This document shows positions 29,794 to 37,852 of a stretch of 50,673 bases of DNA, one piece after another. The notes below the pieces were generated by a model, which was given only the letters and a program-made list of their open reading frames with translations, searched no databases and was not told the DNA's origin. The position numbers were made by a program, and so were the translations under genes. The DNA is taken from positions 1-50,673 of the forward strand of contig RPRB01000017.1 of assembly GCA_003818285.1 (NCBI GenBank). Direction: 5' to 3'. How positions within the stretch are numbered: the stretch's first letter is position 1; each line of letters begins with the position of its first letter. This stretch comes from Myxococcaceae bacterium. GTDB lineage: Bacteria; Myxococcota; Myxococcia; Myxococcales; Myxococcaceae.

Positions 29794-29823
29794 CGCCCCG
29801 GTTCCCTCGCTGGAACCGGGGCG
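29794..29823 (+). terminator. Terminator-like hairpin 2
   Basis: A perfect 12-bp stem (29794-29805 with 29812-29823) around a six-base loop, followed by TTCGCTTTCT. It stands 12 bases after hairpin 1, suggesting tandem terminators. Confidence 0.6.
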
Positions 29824-29960
29824 TTCGCTTTCTCGGAACTCAGCCAAATGATTGACCGATCCGCCGCCGTGGCGGAGACTCCCCCCCAGAGCACGTCGGG
29901 CACTCCTGTGGACGCGCGTCCGACGTTGACCTTTGACCTGACCCCGGGAGCACCCAAGAG

Positions 29961-30170
29961 ATGGCCGGAACCGACAAGCGCAAGCAGAGTTTGTACTTCC
30001 CGGAGGAGATGCTCCGGGAGATTCAGGAGGAGGCCACGAGGCAGGACCGCTCGCTCTCCTGGGTGGTGCAGCAGGCGTGGCGCATCGCACGCGAGCGCAT
30101 CAAGGCCTTCCCCGCGGTGAACGACGTGACGGGCGAGCCCGCCCTTCCCGACACGCGCGAGGAGGCGTGA
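29961..30170 (+). CDS. TIGR04563-like small protein, copy 1
   Basis: 69-residue protein opening with a basic stretch, then KQSLYFPEEMLREIQEEATR and DRSLSWVVQQAWRIAR. This strand-helix-helix layout resembles ribbon-helix-helix DNA-binding proteins and, as I recall, the TIGR04563 family of myxobacteria and relatives. The second copy follows at once, with a TGATG overlap. The C-terminal extension (after about residue 52) is absent from copy 2. The target is unknown; it may bind DNA as a homo- or heterodimer with its neighbour, an inference. Confidence 0.75.
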   Translation: MAGTDKRKQSLYFPEEMLREIQEEATRQDRSLSWVVQQAWRIARERIKAFPAVNDVTGEPALPDTREEA

Positions 30171-30352
30171 TGCCGGGCACGGATCACCGCAAACAGTCGC
30201 TGTACTTCCCCGAGGAGATGCTGATGGAGATCCAGCACGAGGCGACGCGGCAGGACCGCTCGCTCTCCTGGATCGTCCAGCAGGCCTGGAAGGTCGCCCG
30301 CGGCGACATCCAGAAGATGCCCTCGGTGAACGACGTCCTCTCCGGAAGGTGA
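30170..30352 (+). CDS. TIGR04563-like small protein, copy 2
   Basis: 60-residue paralogue of the preceding gene: KQSLYFPEEMLMEIQHEATR and QDRSLSWIVQQAWKVAR are nearly identical to copy 1. ATG at 30170 shares a base with the TGA of copy 1, so it is translationally coupled and clearly a tandem duplication. A GC-rich hairpin follows the stop. It converges on pilT. Confidence 0.75.
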   Translation: MPGTDHRKQSLYFPEEMLMEIQHEATRQDRSLSWIVQQAWKVARGDIQKMPSVNDVLSGR

Positions 30353-30360
30353 GCAGGCCT

Positions 30361-30378
30361 GCCGGGTTCCGGCCCGGC
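30361..30378 (+). terminator. Hairpin after the tandem small proteins
   Basis: GCCGGG (30361-30366) pairs with CCCGGC (30373-30378), followed by a pyrimidine-rich CCTTCGCTCTT. A second inverted repeat, CCGCC/GGCGG at 30401-30413, lies before the pilT stop and could serve the opposite strand. Confidence 0.4.
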
Positions 30379-30436
30379 GGCCTTCGCTCTTCAGCTCGCA
30401 CCGCCTGAGGCGGCGAGTGGCCCTCGCGCCGGAGCG

Positions 30437-32197
30437 CTAGGCGGCTTCCGCCTCCAGCTTGAACCCGCCGCGCTCGAGCATCTGCTTGAGCTCCGTCTTG
30501 TGGATGGCCTTGGAATAGGCCTCCTGGGGCTCGACGAGCTTCTTTTTCACCAGGTCGAAGAGCGCGTCGTTCAGCATCTGCATCCCGACGCCTTTCCCCG
30601 TCTGCATACTCGACGGGATCTGGAAGGTCTTCCCCTCCCGGATGAGGTTGGCCACGCTGGAGGTGACGATGAGGATCTCCATCGCCGCCACCCGGCCCCC
30701 GCCGATCTTCTTGCACAGGATCTGGGTGATGACGGCCTTGAGGCTCTCGCTGAGCATCACCCGGATCTGCTCTTGCCTGTCCGCGGGGAACTGGTCGATG
30801 ACCCGGTCCACGGTGCTCGGGGCGGTGTTGGTGTGGAGCGTCCCGAAGACCAGGTGACCGGTCTCCGCTGTCTCAATGGCGATGGCGATGGTCTCGAGAT
30901 CCCGCAACTCACCGACCAGGACGATGTCCGGGTCCTCGCGCAGCGCGGCTCGCAGCGCGTGCTTGAATGACCCGGTGTGAGCGCCGACCTCGCGCTGGTT
31001 CACCAGGCAGCGATGGTTGGGGTGGACGAACTCGATCGGGTCCTCGATGGTGATGATGTGATCGTCCCGGTTGCGGTTGACGTGGTCGATCATCGAGGCC
31101 AGGGTGGTGCTCTTGCCCGAGCCGGTGGGGCCGGTGACGAGGACCAGTCCCTTGCTGAGAAAGCACAGGTCCAGCACCGCTTGGGGCAAGCCCATCTCCG
31201 CCGCGGTGCGGATGGTGTTGGGGATCTGCCGCATCACCGATCCGATGCCCTTCCGGTCCGCGAAGAAGTTGACCCGGAAGCGCGCCCGGGGCGTCTCGTG
31301 GGCGAAGTCTGTGTCCTTGATGGACAACCACTGCTCGCGGTTCTTCTCCGGGGCGATGGAGAAGAGCATGTCCTTGAGGCGGCCGGGCGCGAGCGGGGGA
31401 TAGCCGTCGATGGGCGTCATGTCCCCATCCACTCGGATCATGGGTGTCGTGTCTGAGGACAGGTGGAGGTCCGACGCCTTCCGGTCCATCATGTAGTTCA
31501 GGAGCTGGTCCATCGCCGTGCGGGGGTCCGCCGACGGAGCGAGAGCCGGGCCCGTCGCGGGCGCAGAGCTCTTCGCCTGTGCCGCGGCGGGTTCGACAGC
31601 AGGCGTCGCCCCGGTGACCGTACCGGCCCGGGGTCCGGCCCGTCCCGCGGGCTTGCCCGACCCGGGGAGATCGCGGAACTGGATGTCCTTGGCCACGCCG
31701 CGGCGGACCCCGGCCTGCGAGCCGGTGGGGATGCCGGGCTGGGAGCCGGTCGGAATGCCGGTGGCGGCGGGAGCCGGCGGCGTCCCCGGGTTCAGGGTGC
31801 CGGGGCCGTGCATGTACTCGTGCAGCATCTCGGCCGCGGACGCGAGCTCGATGGACTCCCCCTCCTCCTCGGCCCCCTTCTCGGCCGGCCGCACCATCGC
31901 CCGGACCTGCGCGCCGTTGCGCTCGAAGGAGACCGCCACCCGTCCAGCGGGCGCGCCGTACTCGAACCGCGTCACCCCCGGCGCGGGGAAGCTGTTGCGC
32001 ATCTCGCCTGGAACGAGCTCGGCGAAGACGCCGGCGATCTGCTGCGCGGTGAGCTGCTGGCGAAGGACCGGCACCTCACCGGAGGCGGTGCGCATCAGCG
32101 CCGGAGCCCCGGTGTCGAACACCAGCTCGGTTCCTTCGCGGAGGAGTCGCTCGAAGATCGGATCCAGCCTGGCCAAGGTCCCCCGAGTGTACGTCAA
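30437..32197 (-). CDS. pilT: PilT-family type IV pilus retraction ATPase with duplicated N-terminal domain
   Basis: 586-residue ATPase. Residues from about 228 form a complete PilT: the N-domain with ASDLHLSSDTTPMIRVDG, then Walker A GPTGSGKS (356-363), the Asp box ITIEDPIEFVH, Walker B DPDIVLVGELRD and the His box GHLVFGTLHTN. About 225 residues precede it. Residues 10-105 look like a second, diverged copy of the N-domain (FDTGAPALMRTASGEVPVL aligned with the region above), and a Pro/Gly/Ala-rich linker with two GIPTGSQ repeats follows. The start is TTG, overlapping the upstream stop as TTGA. PilT powers pilus retraction and twitching; the extra domain could change assembly or regulation (inference). 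Confidence 0.88.
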   Translation of the reverse strand: MTYTRGTLARLDPIFERLLREGTELVFDTGAPALMRTASGEVPVLRQQLTAQQIAGVFAELVPGEMRNSFPAPGVTRFEYGAPAGRVAVSFERNGAQVRAMVRPAEKGAEEEGESIELASAAEMLHEYMHGPGTLNPGTPPAPAATGIPTGSQPGIPTGSQAGVRRGVAKDIQFRDLPGSGKPAGRAGPRAGTVTGATPAVEPAAAQAKSSAPATGPALAPSADPRTAMDQLLNYMMDRKASDLHLSSDTTPMIRVDGDMTPIDGYPPLAPGRLKDMLFSIAPEKNREQWLSIKDTDFAHETPRARFRVNFFADRKGIGSVMRQIPNTIRTAAEMGLPQAVLDLCFLSKGLVLVTGPTGSGKSTTLASMIDHVNRNRDDHIITIEDPIEFVHPNHRCLVNQREVGAHTGSFKHALRAALREDPDIVLVGELRDLETIAIAIETAETGHLVFGTLHTNTAPSTVDRVIDQFPADRQEQIRVMLSESLKAVITQILCKKIGGGRVAAMEILIVTSSVANLIREGKTFQIPSSMQTGKGVGMQMLNDALFDLVKKKLVEPQEAYSKAIHKTELKQMLERGGFKLEAEAA

Positions 32198-33147
32198 ACC
32201 GCCTCACTGCTCGCCTGCCCGGCGGGCGGCTCGAAGCGGGCGATCAGCGGCACGTGGTCCGACAATCCATGGAACGGGCCTCTGCCGAAGGGCTCGGTTC
32301 CCGCGAGGTCCACCCAGCGGATTCCGTTGCCTCCGAAGAGGTGGTCGAGGTGCATCCGGAGTCGGAAGAAGCCCGCCGTGGGGAACCCGCTGTGGGAACG
32401 ATCGATCTGCTTCAGCGCCTCCTGCGCTCCGACCCATCCCACCTCTTCCGACAGGTACCGGTACACCGGCGAGGCCGGAGAGGAGTTGAAGTCGCCCCCG
32501 ACGACGAACGGGTCTCCGTTCGCATGGGCCTGGACGAAGCTGGCCAGCTTCTTGGCCTCGATGAGCTGGTTGAAGCCGAAGCCCATCTTCGCCTTCTCGC
32601 TCCAGAACTCCCGGGTGAAGGGCGTCGGCAGGCTGAGGTGAGTGTTGAAGACGTGGAACCCCCCGCCGGCGGGCGTGGCCAGCCTCACGTGGGCGCAGAT
32701 CCGGCTCTGCTTGGTGTCCTTCAACCGGGCCACGTGGTGGTGGGTGATGGCGTGGGGGCTGAGGACGTTGTGCCCGTCCACCCGGAGCCGGTTGCGGTTG
32801 ACGATCACCGCGAGCCCGGTCGTGTACAGGGTGGTGGAGCGGAACTGGTAGCTGTGGGCGCGGAAGTGGAACGCGTCGTAGGGGAACACCAGGCTCGCCT
32901 TGGCGAAGGCGCGCTCGAACGCGGCCATGAAGGCCTCGAGCTGGGTGTGGGTCCCGCGGAAGGCGAGCGTGCTCCGCAGGGAGCGGGTCTCCACCTCCTG
33001 GAGGCAGATGACGTCGGCGAGCGGGGTCAGGCCCGTCAGACGCTGGGCGATGCGCTCCAGGGAAGCCCGGGTGGTGGCCAGGCCCCGGAGGGCGTGGCCG
33101 AAGTACCGGACGTTGTAGCTGACGATGCGGAGCGGCCGCTCGGACAT
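32194..33147 (-). CDS. Endonuclease/exonuclease/phosphatase family protein
   Basis: 317-residue metal-dependent phosphodiesterase of the exonuclease III/DNase I fold. Motifs in order are RIVSYNVRYF, the metal-binding Glu in VICLQEVETR, FNTHLSLP, GGDFNSSP and the C-terminal LSDHVPLIARF. There is no signal peptide. The substrate may be DNA, phosphoinositide-like or another phosphodiester; the sequence does not decide. Its stop overlaps the pilT start by four bases, so the two genes are coupled, an unusual partnership. It is divergent from the carboxyltransferase gene, with 44 bases between starts. Confidence 0.88.
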   Translation of the reverse strand: MSERPLRIVSYNVRYFGHALRGLATTRASLERIAQRLTGLTPLADVICLQEVETRSLRSTLAFRGTHTQLEAFMAAFERAFAKASLVFPYDAFHFRAHSYQFRSTTLYTTGLAVIVNRNRLRVDGHNVLSPHAITHHHVARLKDTKQSRICAHVRLATPAGGGFHVFNTHLSLPTPFTREFWSEKAKMGFGFNQLIEAKKLASFVQAHANGDPFVVGGDFNSSPASPVYRYLSEEVGWVGAQEALKQIDRSHSGFPTAGFFRLRMHLDHLFGGNGIRWVDLAGTEPFGRGPFHGLSDHVPLIARFEPPAGQASSEAV

Positions 33148-33191
33148 GGCGGAAAGCCGAAAATATCGCGTTGTTCGCTAACCTGCGTCCC

Positions 33192-34775
33192 ATGGGGAAG
33201 AAGGACGCTGTCGAGCGGCTGGCAGCTCTGAAGGCGAAGAAGGCGGAGATGGGCGGTGCCCAGCGAGTCGATCGGCAGCATGGCCGGGGCAAGCTGGATG
33301 CCCGGCAGCGCCTGGCGCTCCTCTTCGACCCGGGCTCGGTCGAGGAGCTGGGGATGCTCGCCTCGGCGGAGGGGCGGCTCCCGGAGGAGGAGGACCCGGG
33401 GCGGCCCACCGCCGCGGACGGGGTGATCACCGCCTTCGGAACCGTCGAGGGGCGACCGGTGGCGGCGGCGCTCTACGACTTCACGGTGCTGGGGGGGAGC
33501 ATCGGCGAGGTGGGCGAGCGGAAGGTGACCCGGCTCCGGGACCTGGCGCTGAAGAACCGGACGCCCATCGTGTGGCTGGTGGACTCCGGTGGCGCGCGGC
33601 TCGAGGCCGGGGGCGAGGTGGATCCCCGGCGGCTCGCCGGGTTCGCGGACACCGGGTACCTGTTCCGGGAGCAGAGCGTCCTGAGCGGGGTGGTCCCCCA
33701 GGTCTCGGCGATGATGGGCCCGGGCGCGGCGGGGACGGCGTACATCCCGGGGCTTGCGGACTACGTCCCGATGGTGAAGGACATCGGGAGCATCGCGGTC
33801 GGCGGTCCGGCGCTGGTGAAGAGCACCGTGGGCGAGGACGTGACCGAGCAGCAGCTCGGGGGGAGCAAGCTGCACAACGAGGTCTCGGGGGTCGCGGACG
33901 GGGAGTTCCCGGACGACGCGGCGTGCATCGCGGCGGTGCGGGAGTACCTGGGGTTCTTCCCCTCGCACTGCGGGGGGAAGCCGCCGCGGCGTCCGACGTC
34001 GGATCCGGTGGACCGGCGGGACGAGTCGCTCCTGACGGTGGTCCCGGACAACCCGCGCCAGGCCTTCGACATGCACAGGGTCATCGTGGCGATCGCCGAT
34101 GACCGGAAGTTCTTCTCGCTGAAGCCGCGATTCGCCCGGAACGTCATCACCGGCCTGTGCCGGATCGACGGCTGGAGCGTGGGGGTCGTGGCGAGCAACT
34201 CGATGTTCCTGGGGGGAGTGCTGGACGTCGCGGCGTCGGACAAGGCGGCGCGGTTCGTGGCCCTCTGCGACGCGTTCCAGATCCCCCTGCTCTTCTTCCA
34301 GGACGTGCCGGGGTTCATGGTCGGAACCAAGGCGGAGCAGTCGGGGCTGGTCCGGCACGGGGCGCGGATGCTCCAGATGGTCTCGAGCGCGACGGTGCCG
34401 AAGCTCACCGTGGTGGTCCGGAAGGGGTTCGGCGCCGGGTACTACGTGATGAACGGCCGGGCGTACGAGCCCGACCTGATCGTGGCCTGGCCGGACGCGG
34501 AGATCGGGATCATGGGCGCCGAGGGCCTGGTGTCGATCGGGGCCAAGAAGCTCCTCGACCAGGCGGAGAGCCCCGAGGCGGCAAAGACGATGAAGGAGGA
34601 GCTCGCCGCGGGGCTACGCCCTCACGTGCGCATCGACCGCGCCGCCGCGCTCGGCATGGTGGACGACGTCATCGACCCACGCGACACCCGGAAGGCACTG
34701 GCGATGGCGCTCCAGCGGACGGCGGCCAAGCAGGTCGAGCGACCGTGGAGGCGGCGCGAGGTGCCGCCGTTCTAA
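33192..34775 (+). CDS. Acyl-CoA carboxyltransferase (biotin-dependent, beta type)
   Basis: 527-residue carboxyltransferase of the propionyl/acetyl-CoA carboxylase family. The crotonase-fold halves carry VLGGSIGEVGERKV and VDSGGARLEAG in the N-half, and ASNSMFLGGVLDVAASDKAA, FFQDVPGFMVG, KGFGAGYYVMNG and WPDAEIGIMGAEG in the C-half. ATG at 33192 is preferred to a TTG seven codons upstream. No biotin carboxylase or biotin carrier gene lies nearby, so its partner and acyl substrate are unknown. Its TAA overlaps the convergent SUKH gene's stop codon. Confidence 0.9.
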   Translation: MGKKDAVERLAALKAKKAEMGGAQRVDRQHGRGKLDARQRLALLFDPGSVEELGMLASAEGRLPEEEDPGRPTAADGVITAFGTVEGRPVAAALYDFTVLGGSIGEVGERKVTRLRDLALKNRTPIVWLVDSGGARLEAGGEVDPRRLAGFADTGYLFREQSVLSGVVPQVSAMMGPGAAGTAYIPGLADYVPMVKDIGSIAVGGPALVKSTVGEDVTEQQLGGSKLHNEVSGVADGEFPDDAACIAAVREYLGFFPSHCGGKPPRRPTSDPVDRRDESLLTVVPDNPRQAFDMHRVIVAIADDRKFFSLKPRFARNVITGLCRIDGWSVGVVASNSMFLGGVLDVAASDKAARFVALCDAFQIPLLFFQDVPGFMVGTKAEQSGLVRHGARMLQMVSSATVPKLTVVVRKGFGAGYYVMNGRAYEPDLIVAWPDAEIGIMGAEGLVSIGAKKLLDQAESPEAAKTMKEELAAGLRPHVRIDRAAALGMVDDVIDPRDTRKALAMALQRTAAKQVERPWRRREVPPF

Positions 34776-35242
34776 TCATCGGTGGACAGGGCGTCCTGGA
34801 CCTCGGTGAGGAAGTACTCCCCGAAGCTGTCGGCCAGGGTCACCGGATCCTCGAACTCGGAGGAGAGCTGGACCACCGGTGCCTCGCCGTTCGGGTGGGG
34901 GTGACCGGTGTCGAGGCAGTCGTGCGATCCGTCGCCGAGGGTGCCGATCAGGATGTAGCGCGGGTCGAGCCCCGATCGGCGCGCGTCGAGCGTGAGGGCG
35001 ATCGCGTCCGGGACTCGCGCGTCCTCGAAGTCGTCGTCGACGAGGCCGTAGACCTCGAAGCCGCCGATGTCCCCGGCTCCGAGATCGAGCACGAATTGCC
35101 GGTAGCTCGGAGGGAAGCGGAGGCCGAGCACGGCCTCCGCGCGGGCAACCAGTGACTCGGGCTTCGGCCCCACGAAGTCCCCCCCGCCGGCCTTCGCGAT
35201 CAGCTCCCGGGCACGCCGGTACTTCTCCATTCCCATCTCCAT
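34772..35242 (-). CDS. SMI1/KNR4 (SUKH) family protein
   Basis: 156-residue soluble protein with the SUKH core: ESLVARAEAVLGLRFPPSYRQ (split here as ESLVARAEAVLGLRF, PPSYRQFVLDLGAGDIGG), then EVYGL, and the closing acidic strand FGEYFLTEV. Many SUKH proteins are immunity partners of polymorphic toxins; others are housekeeping. No toxin gene adjoins this one. Three in-frame ATG codons (35242, 35236, 35230) could start it. Its stop overlaps the stop of the convergent carboxyltransferase gene by four bases. Confidence 0.82.
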   Translation of the reverse strand: MEMGMEKYRRARELIAKAGGGDFVGPKPESLVARAEAVLGLRFPPSYRQFVLDLGAGDIGGFEVYGLVDDDFEDARVPDAIALTLDARRSGLDPRYILIGTLGDGSHDCLDTGHPHPNGEAPVVQLSSEFEDPVTLADSFGEYFLTEVQDALSTDD

Positions 35243-35363
35243 CGAGCCTAGCGCGAGCTGTCCGCTTTCGGGACGCTTCTTCCCACCGCGCGACGCATTC
35301 GTTGCTTCCCACGCACGCCAGAAACCGATTGCGGCTGGCACGTCTGTTGAAACGTCGGCCTGC

Positions 35364-37805
35364 GTGCTCCTCTCGCGCCTCCGCTCCGCCGTCCGGCCGC
35401 TGCTCGCGCGACCGGGCTTCTCCGCAGTCGTCGTCCTCACCCTCTCGCTGGGCATCGGACTGAACACCGCCATCTACACGGTGCTCGACGCGGCGCTGAT
35501 CCGGACCCTGCCCTTCCGGGCCCCGGAGCGCCTGGTCCGCGTGGACCAGGTCCAGCTCGACCACCAGGGGCGCACCTTCGGCTACTCCTGGCCCGGGCTG
35601 CTGGAGCTTCGCGAGCGGCCCGACGTCTTCTCCGGGGTGGCGGCCTACGACGACCACACCCTCCCGGTCCGCCTCGGTGAGCGGACGGAGATGATTCCCA
35701 CCGCGGCGGTGACCGGGAACTTCCTCGAGGTCCTGGGCGTCCGTCCCCTGCTCGGCCGCGACTTCAGGCCCGAGGAGGAAGGGCTCCAGGCACCACCGCT
35801 GGCGATGGTTGGCCATGGGTTCTGGCGGGACCGGCTCGGGGCGGACCCGGACGTCATTGGCCGGAGCATCACCGTCGAGGGGAAACCCTACACCGTCGTA
35901 GCCGTCCTCCGCCCGGACTTCCGCTGGCCCGGGGTGGAGGCCGCACCCGGCGCCGCCGACGCGATCCCGGAGATCCTCCTCACCATCGTCCCGCCCGGCG
36001 ACACCGCGACCCGTCGGAACGCGAGCTGGCTGGGTGTCGTCGCCCGCCTCCGGAACGGGGTCTCGCTCGAGCAGGCGCGGACCCGCCTCGACGCGCTCGC
36101 AGCGCGCCTGCGGATCGACTTCCCGGTGGACCAGCTCCACATCGGCATCCAGGCTGTGCCGCTCCGCGACGCGCAGGTCGGCGCGATCCGACCCGTCCTC
36201 CTCGTCCTCTGGGGCGCGGTGGTGCTGCTCCTGGTGCTCACCTGCGCCAACGTGGCCAACCTCCTGCTGGCCCGGGCGGTGTCGCGGGAGCACGAGATGG
36301 CCGTGCGCTCCGCGCTGGGCGCGACCCGGGGGGATCTGGTCCGCAAGCTGCTCGGCGAGAGCCTCGTCCTCGGGCTGGCGGGGGCCCTCCTCGGCTGGCT
36401 GCTGGCTCGCGCCGCTCTCCCAGCGCTGACCGCCGGGATTCCGCCGGCCCAGCGGGCGACGTTGCCCTTCCTCCAGGACCTCCGCCTCGACTCGGCGGCC
36501 CTCCTCTACTCGATGGGCCTGGCGGGCATCACCGGGGTGCTCTTCGGCGTGGTGCCGGCGCTGCGCCTGTCCCGGAGCGATCTGGCCACGACGATGAAGG
36601 ACGCGGGCCTCCGCAGCGGCACGCCGGGGCGGCACCGGGCGATGCAGCTCCTGGTCCTCCTGCAGGTGGCGCTTGCGGTGCTGCTGCTCAACGGCGCCGG
36701 CGTCTTCGCCCGCAGCCTGTCGTCGGTGCTGTCGGTCGACCCGGGCTTCCGGCCCGACGGCGTGGTGGTGGGGACCCTCGCCCTGCCTCGCCGGAACATC
36801 CCGGAGCCAGAGGTGCTGGCGGTGATGGACCGGGTGGTCGCCGCCGCGGCCTCGGTGCCATCGGTCGCCTCGGTCGGCGTCACCACCCACCTCCCCGGCA
36901 CCACCGCCTCGGGCCGGATGGGGGTTCGAGCCGCCGGGACCGAAGATCCGATGACGTTCGCCACCTCGCGCACGGTGACCGACGGCTACTTCGAGACCCT
37001 CGGCGTCCGGCTGCTCCGCGGCCGTCTGTTCGGATCCCAGGACCGGCCCGGCACGCCGCCGGTGGCGGTGGTCAACGAGACCTTCGTCCGGCTCCACTTC
37101 CCGGGCCGGGACGGTCTCGGCGAGCGCTTCCAGCTCACCTACAAGGCGGACGGGGAGACCTTCACCGTGGTGGGCGTGGTGCGGGATGAACGCCTGGGGC
37201 CCATCGACTCGGCGCCGGCCGAGGCCTTCTACCTCCCCTGGCGGCAGAACGCCTTCGCCAACCTGCCGCTGGCGCTCGCCGTCCGCGCCTCCCGGGGCGC
37301 GGCGGTCATCCCGGAGCTCCGGCGGGCAGTGACCGCCGTGGACGGCGACCTGGCCCTGCAGTCGCTGCAGGAGATGCCAGCGATGCTCGCCGACAGCCCG
37401 GCGGTCTTCGGTCGCCGGTACCCGGTGTGGCTCCTGGGCGTGTTCGCCAGCTGCGCCACCCTGCTCGCCGCGATCGGGCTCTTCGGAGTCCTCTCCTACG
37501 TGGTGAGTGAGCGGACGCACGAGATGGGCATCCGGATCGCGCTCGGCGCCGGACCGGGTGAGGTGATCCGCGACGTGGCTCGGCGAGCGCTCCCGGCGGT
37601 GCTGGGCGGGCTGCTGGTGGGCGTGCTGGGCTCGGCCCTCGCCGGATCAGTCCTCCGCGGCCTCCTGTTCGAGGCCCGGGGCTTCGACCTGACGGTGCTC
37701 GTGCGGGTGGTGGCGGCGATGCTGGTCACGGCGATCGTGGCCCTGCTGGTGCCGGCCCGCCGCGCGGCGGCGGTGGACCCGGCGGCCGCCCTGCGGGCCG
37801 AGTGA
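35364..37805 (+). CDS. FtsX/MacB-like duplicated permease (ADOP type)
   Basis: 813-residue ABC-type permease with two MacB/FtsX repeats. An N-terminal membrane segment (FSAVVVLTLSLGIGLNTAIY) is followed by a large MacB periplasmic core domain with the typical TGNFLEVLGVRPLLGRDF. The first FtsX domain spans about 275-415. A second half repeats the pattern (TDGYFETLGVRLLRGRLF), and the final FtsX domain has YVVSERTHEMGIRIALGA. This is the layout of orphan ADOP permeases. The start is GTG. No ATPase gene is adjacent; it probably pairs with a MacB-type ATPase elsewhere or acts alone. Substrate unknown. Confidence 0.88.
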   Translation: MLLSRLRSAVRPLLARPGFSAVVVLTLSLGIGLNTAIYTVLDAALIRTLPFRAPERLVRVDQVQLDHQGRTFGYSWPGLLELRERPDVFSGVAAYDDHTLPVRLGERTEMIPTAAVTGNFLEVLGVRPLLGRDFRPEEEGLQAPPLAMVGHGFWRDRLGADPDVIGRSITVEGKPYTVVAVLRPDFRWPGVEAAPGAADAIPEILLTIVPPGDTATRRNASWLGVVARLRNGVSLEQARTRLDALAARLRIDFPVDQLHIGIQAVPLRDAQVGAIRPVLLVLWGAVVLLLVLTCANVANLLLARAVSREHEMAVRSALGATRGDLVRKLLGESLVLGLAGALLGWLLARAALPALTAGIPPAQRATLPFLQDLRLDSAALLYSMGLAGITGVLFGVVPALRLSRSDLATTMKDAGLRSGTPGRHRAMQLLVLLQVALAVLLLNGAGVFARSLSSVLSVDPGFRPDGVVVGTLALPRRNIPEPEVLAVMDRVVAAAASVPSVASVGVTTHLPGTTASGRMGVRAAGTEDPMTFATSRTVTDGYFETLGVRLLRGRLFGSQDRPGTPPVAVVNETFVRLHFPGRDGLGERFQLTYKADGETFTVVGVVRDERLGPIDSAPAEAFYLPWRQNAFANLPLALAVRASRGAAVIPELRRAVTAVDGDLALQSLQEMPAMLADSPAVFGRRYPVWLLGVFASCATLLAAIGLFGVLSYVVSERTHEMGIRIALGAGPGEVIRDVARRALPAVLGGLLVGVLGSALAGSVLRGLLFEARGFDLTVLVRVVAAMLVTAIVALLVPARRAAAVDPAAALRAE

Positions 37806-37852
37806 CGCCGCCGCCCACGGCGATGACACCCCGTGTCGGGCACGCGCGGACC

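Larger units (their letters stand above)
29551..29960. other. 410-base non-coding stretch with tandem plus-strand hairpins
   Basis: No convincing gene lies between tilS (minus) and the tandem small proteins (plus). Two hairpins followed by T-rich sequence, at 29751-29781 and 29794-29823, face the plus strand although no plus-strand gene lies upstream. The first 200 bases could therefore encode a small RNA. I checked for tRNA: a D-arm-like AGTTGGT near 29634 has no matching anticodon or T arm. Confidence 0.45.

Noticed and set aside
34772-35242. SUKH protein as part of a toxin-immunity locus
   Set aside because: No polymorphic toxin, Rhs or secretion gene lies nearby; neighbours are metabolic and transport genes.
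35336-35351. Sigma-54-like TGGCACG-N4-TTGA before the ADOP permease
   Set aside because: The invariant GC of the -12 element is GA here, so the key recognition bases are missing.
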